Shown here: in pieces, positions 51,134-60,107 of the stretch
Numbering within the stretch: position 1 is the first letter of the stretch
Layout: each line of letters starts with the position of its first letter
Assembly: GCF_042676145.1 (NCBI RefSeq)
Contig: NZ_JBHTJW010000001.1
Location: 124,001 to 188,000 of the forward strand
DNA from: Methylophilus glucosoxydans
Lineage (GTDB): Bacteria > Pseudomonadota > Gammaproteobacteria > Burkholderiales > Methylophilaceae
DNA length: 64,000 nucleotides
Reading direction: 5' to 3'
Notes under the pieces: generated by a model
The model's database searches: none
Seen by the model: the letters and a program-made list of their open reading frames with translations, nothing else
Told to the model about the DNA's origin: nothing
Translations under genes and position numbers: made by a program

Positions 51134-52999
51134 ATGCAAGTTAACAAAATCAAACTGGCCCTGGGTCTGGTAGCTGCTTTGCCAATGGTTGCATTCGCTG
51201 CTGCTGACCAAGAAGCTGCGATGAAAGATGCCAACAACTGGGCACACCCACGCGCTAACCATTTCAACCAAGGCTACAGCAACCTGGCTCAAATCAACAA
51301 AGGTAACGTTAAAAACCTGAAAGCAGCCTGGACATTCGCAACCGGTGTAAACCGTGGTCACGAAGGTTCTCCAGTGGTTGTGGGTAACATGATGTATGTA
51401 CATACAGCATTCCCAAACAACGTATACGCTCTGGATTTGAACGACAACCAAAAAATCGTTTGGTCCTATTTCCCAAAACAAGACCCAAGCGTACAAGCAG
51501 TTCTGTGCTGTGACAACGTTTCTCGTGGTCTGGGCTACGGCGACGGCAAAATCTTCTTGCAACAAAACGACGGCATGCTGGTTGCTTTGGATGCAAAAAC
51601 TGGTGCTAAAGTTTGGGACGTTAAAAACACTGATCCAAAAGTCGGTGCAACTAACACCAACGCACCACACGTGATCAAAGACAAAGTACTGACTGGTTGC
51701 TCAGGTGCTGAGTTCGGCGTACGTTGCTTTATTGTTGCTTATAACATTAAAGATGGTTCTCTGGCATGGAAAGCCTACTCTACAGGCCCAGATAGCGAAA
51801 CATTGCACGACGCTAACACTAACAAAGAAAACCCACAGTACAACGCGCTGTCTGTTTATGAAGACGTGAACGGTGGTAACAAACAAGGCGGTTCTTTCAA
51901 AAAGATCCCTAACGACCAACTGAAAATCGGCGAAAAAGAACTGGGTACACGTACTTGGTTGAAACCACAAGCTGTGAAAGACGGCTGGCAACATGGTGGT
52001 GGTTCCGTATGGGGCTGGTGGCCATATGATGCCAAGACAAACTTGGTATACTACGGTTCAGGTAACCCATCCGTTTGGAACCCAGACGTACGTCCAGGTG
52101 ACAACAAATGGTCCATGACAATCACTGCACGTGATCTGGACACTGGTGTTGCTAAATGGGCAATGCAAATGACACCACACGATGAGTGGGACTACGACGG
52201 TATTAACGAAGTGATCCTGTTCGACAAAGGTGGCAAAACATACGCATGGCACCATGACCGTAACGGCTTTATCTACACATGGCAAGCTAACAACGGTACA
52301 TTGGTTGCTGCTGAAAAAGTGCACCCATTTGTTAACTGGGCTAACAGCGTTGACCTGAAAACAGGTGTACCAGACAAACTGGCATCTGCTTCTACACACC
52401 AAGACTACAACGCTAAAGGTGTATGTCCAGCGGCTCTGGGTACTAAAGACCAACAGCCAGCGGCTTACTCACCAAAAACTGGTTTGATGTACACACCATT
52501 GAACCACGTATGTATGACATACGAGCCAGTTGAGTCCAAATACGTTGCTGGTCAACCATGGGTTGGTGCGACACTGACCATGTTTGCTGGTCCAGACGGC
52601 GTGATGGGTGGTTTCGGTGCTTACGACCCAATGACCAACAAAAAAGTTTGGTACAACAAAGAGAAGTTCTCTGCTTGGGGTGGTGCTCTGACTACAGCTT
52701 CTAACATTGTGTTCTACGGTACATTGGATCGTTGGTTCAAGGCTGTTGATGCACAAAACGGTAAAGAACTGTGGAAATTCCAAGTGGGTTCCGGTGTGAT
52801 TGGTAACGCATTCACCTACGGCCATGCTGGTAAACAATACGTTGGTGTATTGTCTGGTATCGGTGGTTGGGCTGGTGTTGCGATGAACTTGGGTATGACT
52901 AACGACACAGACGCACTGGGTGCTGCTGGTGGTTACAAAGAGTTGACCAAGTACAACGCTGCTCCTGGCGGCGGTGCATTGAACGTATTCTCACTGTAA
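51134..52999 (+). CDS. xoxF: Lanthanide-dependent PQQ methanol dehydrogenase XoxF
   Basis: Periplasmic quinoprotein oxidising methanol with PQQ and a rare-earth ion. 621 residues from the ATG at 51134, which follows TTTGGAGATC; a signal peptide ends near VAFA (22). The vicinal disulfide CCDN is at about 125-126. Metal ligands are Glu193 (GAEFGVR), Asn311 (GSGNPSVW), and catalytic Asp353 plus Asp355 in EWDYDG. The second Asp (DYD) is the established marker of lanthanide-type XoxF; calcium-type MxaF has Ala there. Propeller Trp-docking motifs recur. Codon use is strongly biased (AAC, GGT, CCA), as expected for a very abundant protein. xoxJ and xoxG follow. Confidence 0.97.
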   Translation: MQVNKIKLALGLVAALPMVAFAAADQEAAMKDANNWAHPRANHFNQGYSNLAQINKGNVKNLKAAWTFATGVNRGHEGSPVVVGNMMYVHTAFPNNVYALDLNDNQKIVWSYFPKQDPSVQAVLCCDNVSRGLGYGDGKIFLQQNDGMLVALDAKTGAKVWDVKNTDPKVGATNTNAPHVIKDKVLTGCSGAEFGVRCFIVAYNIKDGSLAWKAYSTGPDSETLHDANTNKENPQYNALSVYEDVNGGNKQGGSFKKIPNDQLKIGEKELGTRTWLKPQAVKDGWQHGGGSVWGWWPYDAKTNLVYYGSGNPSVWNPDVRPGDNKWSMTITARDLDTGVAKWAMQMTPHDEWDYDGINEVILFDKGGKTYAWHHDRNGFIYTWQANNGTLVAAEKVHPFVNWANSVDLKTGVPDKLASASTHQDYNAKGVCPAALGTKDQQPAAYSPKTGLMYTPLNHVCMTYEPVESKYVAGQPWVGATLTMFAGPDGVMGGFGAYDPMTNKKVWYNKEKFSAWGGALTTASNIVFYGTLDRWFKAVDAQNGKELWKFQVGSGVIGNAFTYGHAGKQYVGVLSGIGGWAGVAMNLGMTNDTDALGAAGGYKELTKYNAAPGGGALNVFSL

Positions 53000-53044
53000 T
53001 TTGAGCTTGTCTTAAATTATCTAATAGAAGTACGTTGACTCCTT

Positions 53045-53074
53045 AACACCCTGCTTAGGCAGGGTGTTTTTTTT
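53045..53074 (+). terminator. Terminator after xoxF
   Basis: A 10-bp stem (aacaccctgc / gcagggtgtt), TTAG loop and T8 run. It should separate most xoxF mRNA from xoxJ. Confidence 0.88.
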
Positions 53075-53244
53075 CATGAATTTCATGATTAAAAACCATG
53101 AACAGGAATTTAAGTAGGGCTTCCCTACAAATCAATACGTATTCGCGATAAGATGATTGAGTTTGTCGTGAATTCATCGAACTTTTGCATATGATTAAGT
53201 TCAAAAAACGACAGGAAACAATCACAAAAAGGAACGAAATCAAA

Positions 53245-54120
53245 ATGAAAATATGGAATATGCTGGGTGCGGTGGGATTGGTGTTGGCAACGCAATCATG
53301 GGTGTCTGCTGAGGAGATCGAAATCCCTTCAATCAACCCGGATGAAGGCCGGATCGGTGAAGTACGTCGTGTGGCTGATGAATCAGAGTTCAAGGTTTGT
53401 TCTGATCCCGATAATATGCCTTACTCTAACTTGAAGCTGGAAGGATTTGAAGACAAGATTGCAAAAGTACTGGCCGATGACCTGGGCAAGAAGCTGAGCT
53501 TCCAATATGCTTATAACCGTCAAGGGTTTCTACGTAATACCATCAATGCGATGCGATGTGATGTGATCATCGGTATGACCTCAGACTTCGATGGGTTGAG
53601 AACGTCCAAACCCTACTATCGTTCAGGACATGTATTTGTCTGGCGCAAAGACAGCAATTACGACATTACCAACTGGGATTCGCCAGATTTGAAAAAAGGC
53701 ATTATCGGGATTGTTGACAAGAGCCCAGCGACTATCCCGCTCAATGATTACAACTTGATGACTAATGCGCGTCCTTACCGTTTGCAGCGCGATCTGAATT
53801 TGCCAACCAGCTTCATTATTGATGATTTGGTCAAAGGCGATATTGATGTCGCTGTGATGTGGGGTCCTATCGCTGGTTACTACGTTAAAAATTCCAAAGT
53901 CCCGCTGGAAATGCGCTTGATTCCTGAGTACAACAAAGTCAACCTCAAAGGTAAGGAGTATTGGAATATTTCAGTAGCTGTCCGTATGAAGGACAAAGAC
54001 CGCATCAAAATGATTAATGAAGCTTTAGAGCGCAACAAAGACAAGATTGATGCGATTCTTAAGGATTATGGTATCCCCACCGTGCCAGTTGTTGAAGGCG
54101 ACAGTGTGTATAAAAAATAA
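53245..54120 (+). CDS. xoxJ: XoxJ periplasmic binding-protein-like component
   Basis: A 291-residue secreted protein (signal peptide through SWVSA) of the MxaJ/XoxJ group. These resemble amino-acid-binding periplasmic proteins (SBP_bac_3) but occur with quinoprotein methanol dehydrogenases. The mature start FKVCSDPDNMPYSNLKLEGFEDKIAK is characteristic, with CDVIIGMTSDFDGLRTSKPYYRSG in the middle. XoxJ is thought to help mature or activate XoxF, but its biochemical role is unsettled. The ATG at 53245 has an AAGGAAC ribosome-binding site; the frame extends 20 codons upstream. Confidence 0.93.
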   Translation: MKIWNMLGAVGLVLATQSWVSAEEIEIPSINPDEGRIGEVRRVADESEFKVCSDPDNMPYSNLKLEGFEDKIAKVLADDLGKKLSFQYAYNRQGFLRNTINAMRCDVIIGMTSDFDGLRTSKPYYRSGHVFVWRKDSNYDITNWDSPDLKKGIIGIVDKSPATIPLNDYNLMTNARPYRLQRDLNLPTSFIIDDLVKGDIDVAVMWGPIAGYYVKNSKVPLEMRLIPEYNKVNLKGKEYWNISVAVRMKDKDRIKMINEALERNKDKIDAILKDYGIPTVPVVEGDSVYKK

Positions 54121-54342
54121 CAGTACTGTTGAAAAAGTTTTATAAACAGACAGTTGCTAATGACAAGGAAAAAAAAACACAGTAAAATCGTTGGCTTGTT
54201 TTGAGATGGCTGTGTGATAAATTCTGTCATTATTAATGAATTATTCGTCAACCGTTTCTGGAACGATTCGTTAAATGAGCATGCGGTAATTGTTTGGTTT
54301 ACCACTTGTCGCCGCTCATTTTGTTTAGGATTAGGAGAAAAC

Positions 54343-54825
54343 ATGTTAGGCAACACACTTAAATCAGCATTGTTGATTTCCTTGATGGCATTTGCCACAG
54401 GCGCAATGGCTGATATCACTTTTTCAGCAACTCAAGACGGTTCCACCTTGAACATTGACAAAGCTTTGTTCGATACAGATGCTGCCAAAGAATTTTTGGC
54501 TACTGGTAAAAACCCATACATCGGTAACGAAGACGCTATCAAAAAAGGTAAAAAGATTTTCAACATGTACTCATGTGTTGCCTGTCACGGTGGTAAAGGT
54601 GAGGGCGCTGTGGGTCCAGGCTTGATCGGTGCTAACTTCCGTTACGCTAAAAACGCAACGAACAAAGGCATGTTCGAAACCATCTGGCACGGTACCAACG
54701 GTGGTATGGGTGCTAAAGGTTTTGGCCTGATGGCGCCAGATGATGGTTTGAAACCAGATGAAGTATTGAAAGTGATTGCCTTTGTGCGTAGTAATAGCAA
54801 CGTAGGCATGACAGGTAACGAATAA
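54343..54825 (+). CDS. xoxG: Cytochrome c (cL type) electron acceptor of XoxF, soluble copy
   Basis: A 160-residue periplasmic c-type cytochrome (signal peptide through GAMA; ribosome-binding site TTAGGAG). A single heme site CVACH is at about 78-82. Candidate axial Met residues are in GGMGAKGFGLMAPDDG. The cL-type sequence (KNPYIGNEDAIKKGKKIF, then FETIWHGTNGGMG) matches the specific acceptor of methanol dehydrogenase. Codon use is as biased as in xoxF, pointing to high expression. It is ended by its own terminator. Confidence 0.93.
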   Translation: MLGNTLKSALLISLMAFATGAMADITFSATQDGSTLNIDKALFDTDAAKEFLATGKNPYIGNEDAIKKGKKIFNMYSCVACHGGKGEGAVGPGLIGANFRYAKNATNKGMFETIWHGTNGGMGAKGFGLMAPDDGLKPDEVLKVIAFVRSNSNVGMTGNE

Positions 54826-54837
54826 CTCGTTACGAAT

Positions 54838-54866
54838 AAAAACGGTCACTTAGGTGACCGTTTTTT
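54838..54866 (+). terminator. Terminator after xoxG
   Basis: A 12-bp stem (aaaaacggtcac / gtgaccgttttt) with a TTAG loop and T6. Confidence 0.87.
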
Positions 54867-54965
54867 GTTTTTATGGCACAATTAAAGCGTGCTGTGTGAA
54901 GCTAAAATAATAATAGACATGGCAGGATTTTAAGGAATAACACTATATAAAACCTGGGGGTAACG

Positions 54966-55475
54966 ATGAGAAGTTTATTATTGACGACATTGCTGGCAGC
55001 AATGTTGGCGGCATGTAACAACGGTGGGCAATCTGCTGGCGCTTCAGCAGAAGGTGGCGATATCAAGGCGATACAATTTGTCACCACCCAAGATGGTCAA
55101 CCTATGGAAATTGACCATAAAATGTTTGATACACCTGCTGCGAAAGAATTTTTGGCGACGGGTAAAAACCCTTATATTGGTAACGAAGAGGCGATTAAAG
55201 AAGGCAAGAAAAAGTTTAACCTGTTCTCTTGCGTTGCTTGTCATGGTGGTCATGGTGAAGGCGCTGTCGGGCCTGGTTTGATTGGCGAGAATTTCCGTTA
55301 TGCGAAGAATGCAACCAATAAAGGCATGTTTGAAACGATCTGGCATGGCACCAATGGTGGCATGGGTGCAAAAGGTTTTGGCTTGATGGCGCCAGATGAT
55401 GGTTTGAAGCCTGACGATGTATTGAAAATCATCGCTTTTATTCGTAGTCATGCCAAAATTACTGGTAACGAATAG
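54966..55475 (+). CDS. Second cytochrome cL-type protein, predicted lipoprotein
   Basis: A 169-residue paralogue of the preceding cytochrome. The two are nearly identical over about 110 residues around the heme (CVACHGGHGEGAVGPGLIG, then FETIWHGTNGGMG). Here the signal peptide ends in a lipobox LAAC (Cys17), followed by an Asn/Gly/Ser/Ala linker (NNGGQSAGASAEGG), so it should be membrane-anchored. Heme site CVACH at about 89-93. Codon bias is weaker than in the first copy. It probably accepts electrons from XoxF or from the soluble cytochrome at a membrane surface; this is inferred. Confidence 0.9.
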   Translation: MRSLLLTTLLAAMLAACNNGGQSAGASAEGGDIKAIQFVTTQDGQPMEIDHKMFDTPAAKEFLATGKNPYIGNEEAIKEGKKKFNLFSCVACHGGHGEGAVGPGLIGENFRYAKNATNKGMFETIWHGTNGGMGAKGFGLMAPDDGLKPDDVLKIIAFIRSHAKITGNE

Positions 55476-55496
55476 TCGTGTTATTTGAGGTGTTGT

Positions 55497-55529
55497 GCGC
55501 GCTTGGCAGTACGGCAGGCGCGCTTTTTT
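55497..55529 (+). terminator. Terminator after the second cytochrome
   Basis: GC-rich stem gcgcgcttg / caggcgcgc (one wobble) with a 9-nt loop and T6. The ndh gene begins 14 bp later. Confidence 0.65.
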
Positions 55530-55543
55530 ATTGAAGGATTAAT

Positions 55544-56875
55544 GTGAGCGTGACTGACGAAAATGATTTACACCATGTCATTATTGTAGGTGGTGGTGCA
55601 GGTGGCCTTGAATTGGCGACCAAGTTGGGTGACTCCTTGGGCAAAAAGAAAAAAGCAAGGATCACGTTGATTGATGCAACGCGAACCCATGTCTGGAAGC
55701 CGCTGTTGCACGAAATTGCAGCGGGTAGTATGGATCCGGATCGCCATGAGCTGGAGTATCTGGCACAGGCACATTGGCATCACTTCAAGTTCAGGCTGGG
55801 CCGGATGGATGGGCTGAATCGTGCAACACGTGAAGTGTTTTTGTCGCCGGTACATGACGAAGATGGGAATGAAATTATTGCGCGCCGTTCATTCAAATAC
55901 GATACCCTGATTATCGCGGTGGGTAGTACAACCAATGATTTTGGCATTAAAGGGGCACGTGAGTATTCGCTTGCCTTGGATACCCAGGCGCAGGCGCAAA
56001 AATTCCATCGCTATCTGCACAACGCATTATTGCGTGCACAAACACAGCCTGAACCATTAAAACCCGGTCAGCTTGAAGTGGCGATTGTGGGCGCTGGGGC
56101 GACGGGTGTCGAGTTGGCGGCTGAACTGCACAATACTACGCGTGAGCTCGCCGCCTATGGTCTGGATAAAATTGATGCAGATCGTGACGTCAAGATTTCT
56201 CTGATTGAAGCAAGTGACCGTATTTTGCCAGCATTACCACCCAAGCTTTCTTATGCGGTCGATGTTGAATTGCGTAAACTGCGGGTGAATGTGTTTACTG
56301 GCGAGCGTGTGACTGAGGTGTCTCCCAAAGGCATCACGACGCACAGCGGCCGTACGATTCCTGCGGAGTTGGTAGTGTGGGCGGCTGGCATCAAAGCACC
56401 GGATTTCCTCAAGGATATCGATGGGCTGGAAACCAACCGCATTAACCAGCTGGTGGTGAATCAGCATTTGCAGACCACTCGTGATACGAATATTTTTGCG
56501 TTTGGTGATTGTGCAGCCTGTCCATGGCTGGGGCATGACGCGACGGTACCTCCACGTGCGCAAGCGGCACACCAGCAGGCTTCGCTGCTGCTCAAGACGG
56601 TAAAGGCGCGTGTGGCTGGTAAAGAATCGCTGCCAGAGTTCCACTATACCGATTACGGCTCACTGGTCAATTTGGGCAAATACTCTACCGTGGGCAGCTT
56701 GATGGGTGCCGTGGCGGGGGGCAGCATGTACATTCAGGGCTTGTTCGCACGCGTGATGTACCGTTCCTTGTACAAGATGCACTTGATGGCATTGCACGGT
56801 GTGCTGGCGGTGATTGTTCATACCATCGGTCGTATTATCTCAAGACGTACCGAGCCACATGTCAAATTGCATTGA
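55544..56875 (+). CDS. ndh: Type II NADH dehydrogenase (NAD(P)/FAD-dependent oxidoreductase)
   Basis: A 443-residue single-subunit, non-proton-pumping NADH:quinone oxidoreductase. GTG start. FAD-binding Rossmann motif VIIVGGGAGGLELATKLG (about 12-30), NADH-binding motif VAIVGAGATGVELAAEL (about 180), and FAFGDCAACP with FAD contacts near 325. The C-terminal membrane-associating region is GLFARVMYRSLYKMHLMALHG. It follows the cytochromes and may feed electrons from formaldehyde/formate oxidation into the quinone pool. A terminator follows at 56888-56914. Confidence 0.92.
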   Translation: MSVTDENDLHHVIIVGGGAGGLELATKLGDSLGKKKKARITLIDATRTHVWKPLLHEIAAGSMDPDRHELEYLAQAHWHHFKFRLGRMDGLNRATREVFLSPVHDEDGNEIIARRSFKYDTLIIAVGSTTNDFGIKGAREYSLALDTQAQAQKFHRYLHNALLRAQTQPEPLKPGQLEVAIVGAGATGVELAAELHNTTRELAAYGLDKIDADRDVKISLIEASDRILPALPPKLSYAVDVELRKLRVNVFTGERVTEVSPKGITTHSGRTIPAELVVWAAGIKAPDFLKDIDGLETNRINQLVVNQHLQTTRDTNIFAFGDCAACPWLGHDATVPPRAQAAHQQASLLLKTVKARVAGKESLPEFHYTDYGSLVNLGKYSTVGSLMGAVAGGSMYIQGLFARVMYRSLYKMHLMALHGVLAVIVHTIGRIISRRTEPHVKLH

Positions 56876-56887
56876 TCGCTAGAGAGC

Positions 56888-56914
56888 AAAAAGGGCGCTC
56901 AGGCGCCCTTTTTT
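56888..56914. terminator. Bidirectional terminator between ndh and lplT
   Basis: An 11-bp stem (aaaaagggcgc / gcgcccttttt) with a TCAG loop, flanked by A and T runs, between convergent genes. Confidence 0.87.
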
Positions 56915-56941
56915 GTTGATTGTATCAAAGCTGCGTTGCGC

Positions 56942-58108
56942 TTATCGCCGGATATGTTTGCGATAAACCAGTGTGATCAATGACATGCTGAAAATAATAA
57001 ATACCCCGAAGATGGCCACAATGGTATTAATGTCTAGCTTGGCGCCTACCATCCAGGTGTAAGCGCCCAACAGCAGCAAGATGCCTATATTCTCGTTAAA
57101 ATTTTGTACGGCAATCGAGTGCCCGGCGCCGAGTAAATGATGGCCCCTGTGTTGTAATAAGGAGTTGAGCGGCACCAGAAAATAGCCTGAAAGCACACCA
57201 ATCACAAATAGCAGGATCCCTGCCAGAATGGGGCTGTGGATCACCATCATGCTCATCACCAGAATCCCCATGTAAATGCCTGCCGGTAACACTTTCACGG
57301 CATTCTCCAGCTCGACATACTTGGAAGCGATGATTGAGCCGATGGCGATGCCAACGGCAAGGATGGCGATCAAATAAGTCGCTTGTTGCTGAGAGAAGCC
57401 CAATCTGACATCTGCCCACTGTAATACCACGAATTGCAAGGTGGCCCCGGCGCCCCAGAACAAAGTGGTGACGGCCAGCGAGACCTGGCCTTGCGGATCT
57501 TTCCACAGCGTCATAAAGGCATGCCAAAAATCTTTGAGTAAAAACCAGAGCGTTTTTTGCGCTACTTTGTGGTCAATCGGTACTTTGGGAATGTAGTAGT
57601 TGAACGCTGCGGCCAGCAAATATAGGCACATGATGCAGGCTATGCCCATGTATGGATTGTTGGCAGATAACGTAGAACCCAAGACCGGCCCCAGAATAAT
57701 GGCGGTGACTGTGGTGCCTTCCATCCATGCGTTGGCCTTGATTAACAAATGCGATGGCAGCATTTCCGTCAAAATGCCATATTTCGCTGGCGAATAAGCG
57801 GCAGCACCTATCCCCACCACAGCGTACGCATACAGGGGCGGCACGCCCGCCAGTGCCATCAGGCAACCGATAAACTTCAACCCATTGCTTAAAAACATGA
57901 CCCGGCCTTTGGGCAGCGCATCGGCAAAGGGGCCGACAAAAGGCGCGAGCACGATATAGGAAATCACGAAAAATTCGCGTAGAAGTGGTTCGTGCCAGCT
58001 GGGTGCGTTAAGCTTTGCCAGCAGGGCAATCGCAGCAAACAGCAGAGCATTATCTGCGATTGCCGACAAAAACTGGGCAATCAGTAAGGTATAGAAGCCT
58101 TTGACCAT
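56942..58108 (-). CDS. lplT: LplT-type lysophospholipid transporter (MFS)
   Basis: Inner-membrane major-facilitator protein, 388 residues, about 12 hydrophobic helices. The N-terminal FYTLLIAQFLSAIADNALLFAAIALL and the loops FVGPFADALPKGRVMFLSNG and AAYSPAKYGILTEMLP are typical of LplT, which flips lysophosphatidylethanolamine inward for re-acylation. The partner acyltransferase Aas is not adjacent, so the substrate rests on family similarity. It follows phoH by 21 bp. Confidence 0.88.
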   Translation of the reverse strand: MVKGFYTLLIAQFLSAIADNALLFAAIALLAKLNAPSWHEPLLREFFVISYIVLAPFVGPFADALPKGRVMFLSNGLKFIGCLMALAGVPPLYAYAVVGIGAAAYSPAKYGILTEMLPSHLLIKANAWMEGTTVTAIILGPVLGSTLSANNPYMGIACIMCLYLLAAAFNYYIPKVPIDHKVAQKTLWFLLKDFWHAFMTLWKDPQGQVSLAVTTLFWGAGATLQFVVLQWADVRLGFSQQQATYLIAILAVGIAIGSIIASKYVELENAVKVLPAGIYMGILVMSMMVIHSPILAGILLFVIGVLSGYFLVPLNSLLQHRGHHLLGAGHSIAVQNFNENIGILLLLGAYTWMVGAKLDINTIVAIFGVFIIFSMSLITLVYRKHIRR

Positions 58109-58129
58109 AAGAAGCGAGCAGACGACTGT

Positions 58130-59524
58130 CTACAAGACCTCTGCCGCAAAGTCTGCCAGACGTGAGCGCTCACCACGTACCAGGGTAATATGCCCGTTAT
58201 GCGCCCAGTTCTTGAAGCGGTCAACCACATAGGTCAATCCCGAGCTGCCCTCCGTCAGGTAGGGGGTATCAATCTGGGCAATATTGCCCAGACAGACCAC
58301 TTTGGTGCCCGGTCCGGCCCGCGTAATCAGCGTTTTCATTTGTTTGGGGGTGAGGTTTTGTGCTTCGTCTATGATCAGAAATTTGTTGAGAAAGGTACGC
58401 CCACGCATGAAGTTCAGCGATTTGATTTTAATCCGGGTACGAATCAGGTCTTGGGTGGCTGCACGGCCCCACTCACCCACATCTTCATCGGTTTTGTTGA
58501 GCACATCGAGGTTGTCCTCAAGGGCACCCATCCATGGCGCCATTTTTTCCTCTTCCGTGCCAGGTAAAAAGCCAATATCTTCGCCGACCGGTACCGTCAC
58601 ACGGGTCATGATAATTTCAGAATAACGTTTTTTATCCAGGGTTTGCGTCAGGGCGGCGGCGAGGGTGAGCAAGGTTTTACCCGTCCCGGCCTGCCCCAGC
58701 AGCGTAACAAAATCAATGTTGGGATCCATCAGCAGGTTGAGCGCAAAGTTCTGCTCACGATTGCGCGCAGTGATGCCCCACACATTGTGTTTGGGGTTCA
58801 TGTGGTCCTGCACCACTTCAAGAATGGCGGTATTGTCTTCAATCTTGCGCACAATGGCGTGAAACGGTTTGTTGAACTCATAAAACACGAATTCATTTAC
58901 TAGCAGTGACTTGACGATAGGCCCGCTGACTTTGTAATACATGCGGCCAGATTCTTGCCATGAATGCATGTCCTTGCTGTGCAAGTCCCAAAAGTTTTCA
59001 GGCAGTTCGCGCAGGCCGGTATACAGCATGTCGCTGTCTTCCAGTACCTTGTCATTAAAGTAATCTTCTGCCGCCACGCCCATGGCACGGGCTTTGATGC
59101 GGATGTTGATATCCTTGCTGACCAGGATGACATTGCGTTTGGTGTGTTGTTTTTTGAGTGCCAGCACCACGCTGATGATCTGATTGTCTGCCTTGCTGCC
59201 AGCGAGGCCTGGTAAATCCGTCGGCACATGTTCGGTTTGGAAAAACAGCTTGCCCGTTAAATGACGGTTGCCTTGAATGGCAAGCGGACAGCCTTCCTCA
59301 AGATTGCTTGTTTCATTGCCCCCCATGATTTCTTCAAGAAAACGGCTGGCCTGGCGCGCGTTACGTGCAACTTCGGTCAAGCCTTTTTTATTGTTGTCCA
59401 GCTCTTCCAGGGTGACCATGGGAAGGTAGACGTCGTGCTCTTCAAACCTGAATAGCGACGAAGGGTCGTGCATCAAAACGTTGGTATCGAGGACAAAAAG
59501 CTTGGTTTGTGGAGCACGGGCCAT
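58130..59524 (-). CDS. PIN-domain/PhoH-family ATPase
   Basis: A 464-residue protein combining an N-terminal PIN nuclease domain (about 8-150, FVLDTNVLMHDPSSLF, then LPMVTLEELDNNKKG) with a C-terminal PhoH ATPase domain. In the latter, Walker A LGQAGTGKTLL is near 278-288, Walker B LIIDEAQNLTP, and RGRTFLNKF precedes it. This PIN-PhoH architecture (YlaK/PhoH2 type) has been linked to RNA unwinding and cleavage. The Asp residues of the PIN active site are present. It is just downstream of bcp. Confidence 0.93.
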   Translation of the reverse strand: MARAPQTKLFVLDTNVLMHDPSSLFRFEEHDVYLPMVTLEELDNNKKGLTEVARNARQASRFLEEIMGGNETSNLEEGCPLAIQGNRHLTGKLFFQTEHVPTDLPGLAGSKADNQIISVVLALKKQHTKRNVILVSKDINIRIKARAMGVAAEDYFNDKVLEDSDMLYTGLRELPENFWDLHSKDMHSWQESGRMYYKVSGPIVKSLLVNEFVFYEFNKPFHAIVRKIEDNTAILEVVQDHMNPKHNVWGITARNREQNFALNLLMDPNIDFVTLLGQAGTGKTLLTLAAALTQTLDKKRYSEIIMTRVTVPVGEDIGFLPGTEEEKMAPWMGALEDNLDVLNKTDEDVGEWGRAATQDLIRTRIKIKSLNFMRGRTFLNKFLIIDEAQNLTPKQMKTLITRAGPGTKVVCLGNIAQIDTPYLTEGSSGLTYVVDRFKNWAHNGHITLVRGERSRLADFAAEVL

Positions 59525-59536
59525 AGAAAATCACTT

Positions 59537-60007
59537 TTATGAGTGGGAAGACTGTATGCTGGCTAATACCTCAGCGGCATGACCATCGACTTTGACACCG
59601 CGCCATTCGCGCACAATGATGCCTTGTGGGTTGATCAGAAACGTACTGCGCTCAATGCCGCGAACCTGTTTGCCATACATGTTTTTCATTTTGATCACAT
59701 TAAACGCCTGGCAAGCGATTTCATCGCTGTCCGAGATCAATTCAAAGGGAAAGCTGTATTTGGCCTTGAAGTTTTCGTGCGATTTGAGCGTATCACGCGA
59801 AATGCCGAAAATGATGGCATTGGCTTCGAGAAATGCGGCATGCATGTCACGGAACTGCATCCCTTGCGTGGTACAGCCTGGGGTGGAATCCTTGGGGTAG
59901 AAATACAGGACGAGGAACTTGCCCAAATAGTCTTTGCTATTGAATTGCAGGCTGGAGGTCGCTGGTAAGCTGAGTTCTGGAACAGGTGAATTTAACATAG
60001 TTGACAT
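59537..60007 (-). CDS. bcp: Thioredoxin-dependent peroxiredoxin Bcp
   Basis: A 156-residue peroxiredoxin of the Bcp/PrxQ group that reduces hydrogen and organic peroxides. The peroxidatic Cys45 is in DSTPGCTTQG. The common Bcp Cys five residues later is Met50 here, so a nearby disulfide of the E. coli type is excluded; Cys99 (IACQAF) might serve, or it may be a 1-Cys enzyme. The frame opens at a GTG at 60016; the ATG at 60007 is used. Confidence 0.92.
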   Translation of the reverse strand: MSTMLNSPVPELSLPATSSLQFNSKDYLGKFLVLYFYPKDSTPGCTTQGMQFRDMHAAFLEANAIIFGISRDTLKSHENFKAKYSFPFELISDSDEIACQAFNVIKMKNMYGKQVRGIERSTFLINPQGIIVREWRGVKVDGHAAEVLASIQSSHS

Positions 60008-60107
60008 CGCTATCACTTAATCACATTGTTGATAAAAATACAAAATTAAGCAAGCACAAATCGCATATTCACCGCCTGCGATCAAGCATCTCACGAGAGG
60101 TGGATGA

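Noticed and set aside
51116..51670. Minus-strand open frame opposite xoxF, and several similar ones through the gene
   Set aside because: The extreme codon bias of xoxF removes stop codons on the other strand. Residue content (Val, Phe, Cys, Trp) is that of a shadow frame.
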